From positions 1-6,548 of the forward strand of contig SKXI01000084.1 of NCBI GenBank assembly GCA_007128515.1: a stretch of 6,548 nt of DNA, read 5' to 3'. A program made the position numbers and the translations under genes. The notes under the pieces were generated by a model. It ran no database searches, was not told the origin of the DNA, and saw only the letters and a program-made list of their open reading frames with translations. The stretch is from Halococcaceae archaeon (GTDB lineage: Archaea > Halobacteriota > Halobacteria > Halobacteriales > Halalkalicoccaceae). Shown here in pieces: positions 5,248 through 6,548 of this stretch. Positions within the stretch are counted from its first letter, which is position 1. The number at the start of each line of letters is the position of its first letter.

Positions 5248-5940
5248 TTAACTGCTGGAGAACGTTCGGACCCCGTCGACGAACGGGAGCTCGCCGGTGA
5301 CGTACGCGGCGTCCACGCTCGCGAGCAAGAGGTGGGCGCCGGCGACGTCTTCGAGGCCCCGGACGCCTCAGCGGGACGGGTTCGATCCGCTCGTCGTTCT
5401 CGCCGCGTTCCCTCGTTTCGGCCGCCGAGCCCCCGACGAACGCGGTGGCGATCTGACCGGGCGCGACGGCGTTCACCGGGAGCCCATCCCCTGGGTCCCA
5501 GAACCCCGCCGCACCCACGAGCATCCGAATCGCTCCCTTCGTGGTGTCGGATGCGACCTGAGCGTGCTGGGCGGGTTCGAACCGATCGAGCTGGTGGCGA
5601 CGATCACACCCTCGACCCCCGACTCGATCGTCTCCTCCGCGGTGGCCCCGCAGCCCGTGACGACGCCGACGACGTTCACGACGAGGATCCGTTCGAGCCC
5701 CTCCGAACTCGTCTCGTGCATCGTCCTCGGGATCCGGATCGCCGCGTGGTTCACAATCACCCACTATCCAAACGTCGACGACGTCGTACTCCCTGACGGC
5801 CTCGGGCACCGAGAGTATCCCCGCCTCGTTTCGCACCGTCGCACGGGCCGAGCCGAAGCCAAGCGCGACTCGCGGCCGATCTCCGTACTCCCACCGGTGA
5901 CGAGGACGACGCCGTCGTCGCTGGGGCCGGTCTCGGGGGT
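5248..5940 (-). pseudogene. Broken short-chain dehydrogenase/reductase (SDR)
   Basis: This is the remnant of a classical SDR, an NAD(P)-dependent oxidoreductase of about 250 residues acting on sugars, alcohols or acyl groups. The pieces in order are VVLVTGGSTEIGR (cofactor loop, ending 5872), a shift to another frame for ALGFGSARATV and REYDVVDV, a return at about 5760 for VNHAAIRIP (the NNAG-like motif), LVVNVVGVV and VATSSIG (catalytic-Ser region, 5581-5601), a second shift for AQHAQVASDTTKGAIRMLV and VNAVAPGQIATAFV, and a return near 5360 for LEDVAGAHLLLAS and YVTGELPFVDG, then TAA at 5248-5250. Cofactor loop to NHAA is 48 codons against about 75 in the family, so some 25-30 residues are missing. 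The YxxxK motif reads SDTTK (5537-5551), so the catalytic Tyr is lost. No in-frame start codon precedes the loop. It cannot be functional as it stands. Confidence 0.88.
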
Positions 5941-6034
5941 TGACGAACGGTCGAAAAAACCCGCGTCCGACGGACGGAGGGGGAGTGCCTCTTTCGGATA
6001 GACGTCGGGCCGACACGCGTGGTACGCTCGCTTC

Positions 6035-6053
6035 GATAATAAATTTATCTAAA
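6035..6053 (-). promoter_or_regulatory. AT-rich probable relict promoter of the SDR
   Basis: On the minus strand the sequence contains AAATTTATTATC, a good TATA-like box in a GC-rich setting. It lies about 150 nt before the SDR cofactor loop. Transcription would begin near 6017, but no in-frame start codon follows, which fits gene decay. Confidence 0.4.
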
Positions 6054-6065
6054 CGCACAAACGGT

Positions 6066-6221
6066 TTACGCGTTCCGTACGGGGAATAGCGCGGAGCTAA
6101 ACAGGAGCACGGCCTTGCTCCGCGCGTGATACCAGTTCGCAGTCCGACATACGTCTTCTGGCTCGTCCTGCACCTCGCCGTAGCCGCGTGAGACCACCTC
6201 GTTCGATTCGGGGTCGAGCAA
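6066..6221 (-). pseudogene. Unidentified 51-codon coding remnant
   Basis: The minus-strand frame ending in TAA at 6066-6068 reads LLDPESNEVVSRGYGEVQDE and then segments such as PEDVCRTANWYHARSKAVLL, closing with FPVRNA. This composition is normal for a haloarchaeal protein, while the other two frames here are Arg/Gly-rich shadows. Upstream of about 6221 the frame becomes Arg-rich and overlaps the racemase remnant, which is in another frame, so this looks like the 3' end of a gene joined to it by deletion. I do not recognise the family. It could alternatively be chance open sequence. Confidence 0.4.
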
Positions 6222-6229
6222 CGTCGAGT

Positions 6230-6548
6230 TTCTCCGACGATCCGTATCGGTGTTCCGTGTGCGTGCTGGCTGATCCCGCCATCGGGATAGGGGTCTTCGT
6301 ACCAGACCGAGCCCCGTTCGTCACACGCCGTAGCGACCGCGAGCGCGTCGGCGAACGTCTCGTACTCGCAGGCCGGGTCGCACAGCAGGTCGATCTCGCT
6401 TCCGACACGCTCGCCGACCGCTCTCACCGCCGCGACCTCGCTGTCGTCCTCCCGCGCGTCGTCGCTTCCACCCCATCCGTGGATCTCGAAGCCGGGAGAG
6501 CCCATCTCGGGACACTCCTCGGCGAAGTCGGCGTACGCCTCCGGGGAG
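6230..6548 (-). pseudogene. Truncated mandelate racemase/muconate lactonizing enzyme (enolase superfamily)
   Basis: The frame is open at the right edge, so the 5' part lies outside the window; 106 codons are visible. They match the start of the TIM-barrel of MR/MLE enzymes, which abstract the alpha-proton of sugar acids or hydroxy acids, often as dehydratases. EAYADFAEECPEMGSPGFEIHGW is the second-strand region, VAAVRAVGERVGSEIDLLCDPACEYETF carries the first metal ligand (Asp57 of the visible part), and VWYEDPYPDGGISQHAH carries the second (Glu84). A possible third ligand is in IRIVGE at the end. The position expected to be the catalytic Lys of the KxH/KxK motif is Glu21 (GFEIHGW), and the reading frame then fails, with about two thirds of the barrel and the capping region missing. 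Full family members are about 370-410 residues. It lies upstream of the SDR remnant on the same strand, suggesting one decayed catabolic operon. Confidence 0.8.

Noticed and set aside
4983..5300. A 105-codon plus-strand frame starting with GTG that overlaps the HTH gene stop
   Set aside because: The GTGA overlap is tempting, but the product is Ser/Thr/Arg-rich with no motif, and its end runs into the antisense of the SDR remnant.
5219..6505. A single 428-residue minus-strand protein
   Set aside because: The long frame only joins pieces of the racemase remnant and the SDR remnant through Arg-rich non-coding stretches. The SDR C-terminus continues in another frame to the TAA at 5248-5250.

Overview
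The window looks haloarchaeal. It is GC-rich with strong G/C preference at third codon positions, and its proteins are acidic and rich in Asp and Glu. Several genes have TATA-like boxes about 27 nt before the start codon, as expected for leaderless transcripts. The families present (Lrp/AsnC regulator beside a PLP aminotransferase, ArsR-like winged helix fused to zinc ribbons, small zinc-ribbon proteins) are common in Halobacteria. No genus can be assigned from the sequence alone.

Layout. Positions 1-45 (+) hold what is probably the last 14 codons of a gene entering from the left. A zinc-ribbon/beta-sandwich protein (98-613, -) converges on it. Next come an aminotransferase (784-1932, -) and an Lrp/AsnC regulator (1929-2417, -), which overlap by 4 bp and form an lrp-aminotransferase operon. 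A perfect 13-bp palindrome lies between the regulator's TATA box and its start. After a 247-bp spacer with two GAACGTTC palindromes and a T-run terminator comes a protein made of two SnoaL-like (ester-cyclase type) domains (2665-3540, -). It is divergent from an HTH plus zinc-ribbon regulator (4024-4986, +). The 483-bp spacer between them holds a TATA box, a pair of 14-bp direct repeats and a 16-bp perfect inverted repeat with arms 68 nt apart.

The right part (about 4987-6548) is decaying DNA. There is a short-chain dehydrogenase broken by several frameshifts and an internal deletion, with its catalytic Tyr replaced (5248 to about 5940, -). A short unidentified coding remnant follows (6066-6221, -). 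Last is a truncated mandelate racemase/muconate lactonizing (enolase superfamily) enzyme running off the right edge (6230-6548, -). All lie on the minus strand and could be the remains of one sugar-acid or hydroxy-acid catabolic operon.

How they work together. The Lrp-like protein probably controls its own operon, and so the aminotransferase, through the palindrome. The zinc-ribbon HTH protein is the natural candidate regulator of the divergent SnoaL-like gene. I see no RNA gene, CRISPR array, intact mobile element or clearly new defence system. The most unusual items are the repeat-dense divergent promoter and the remnant cluster.
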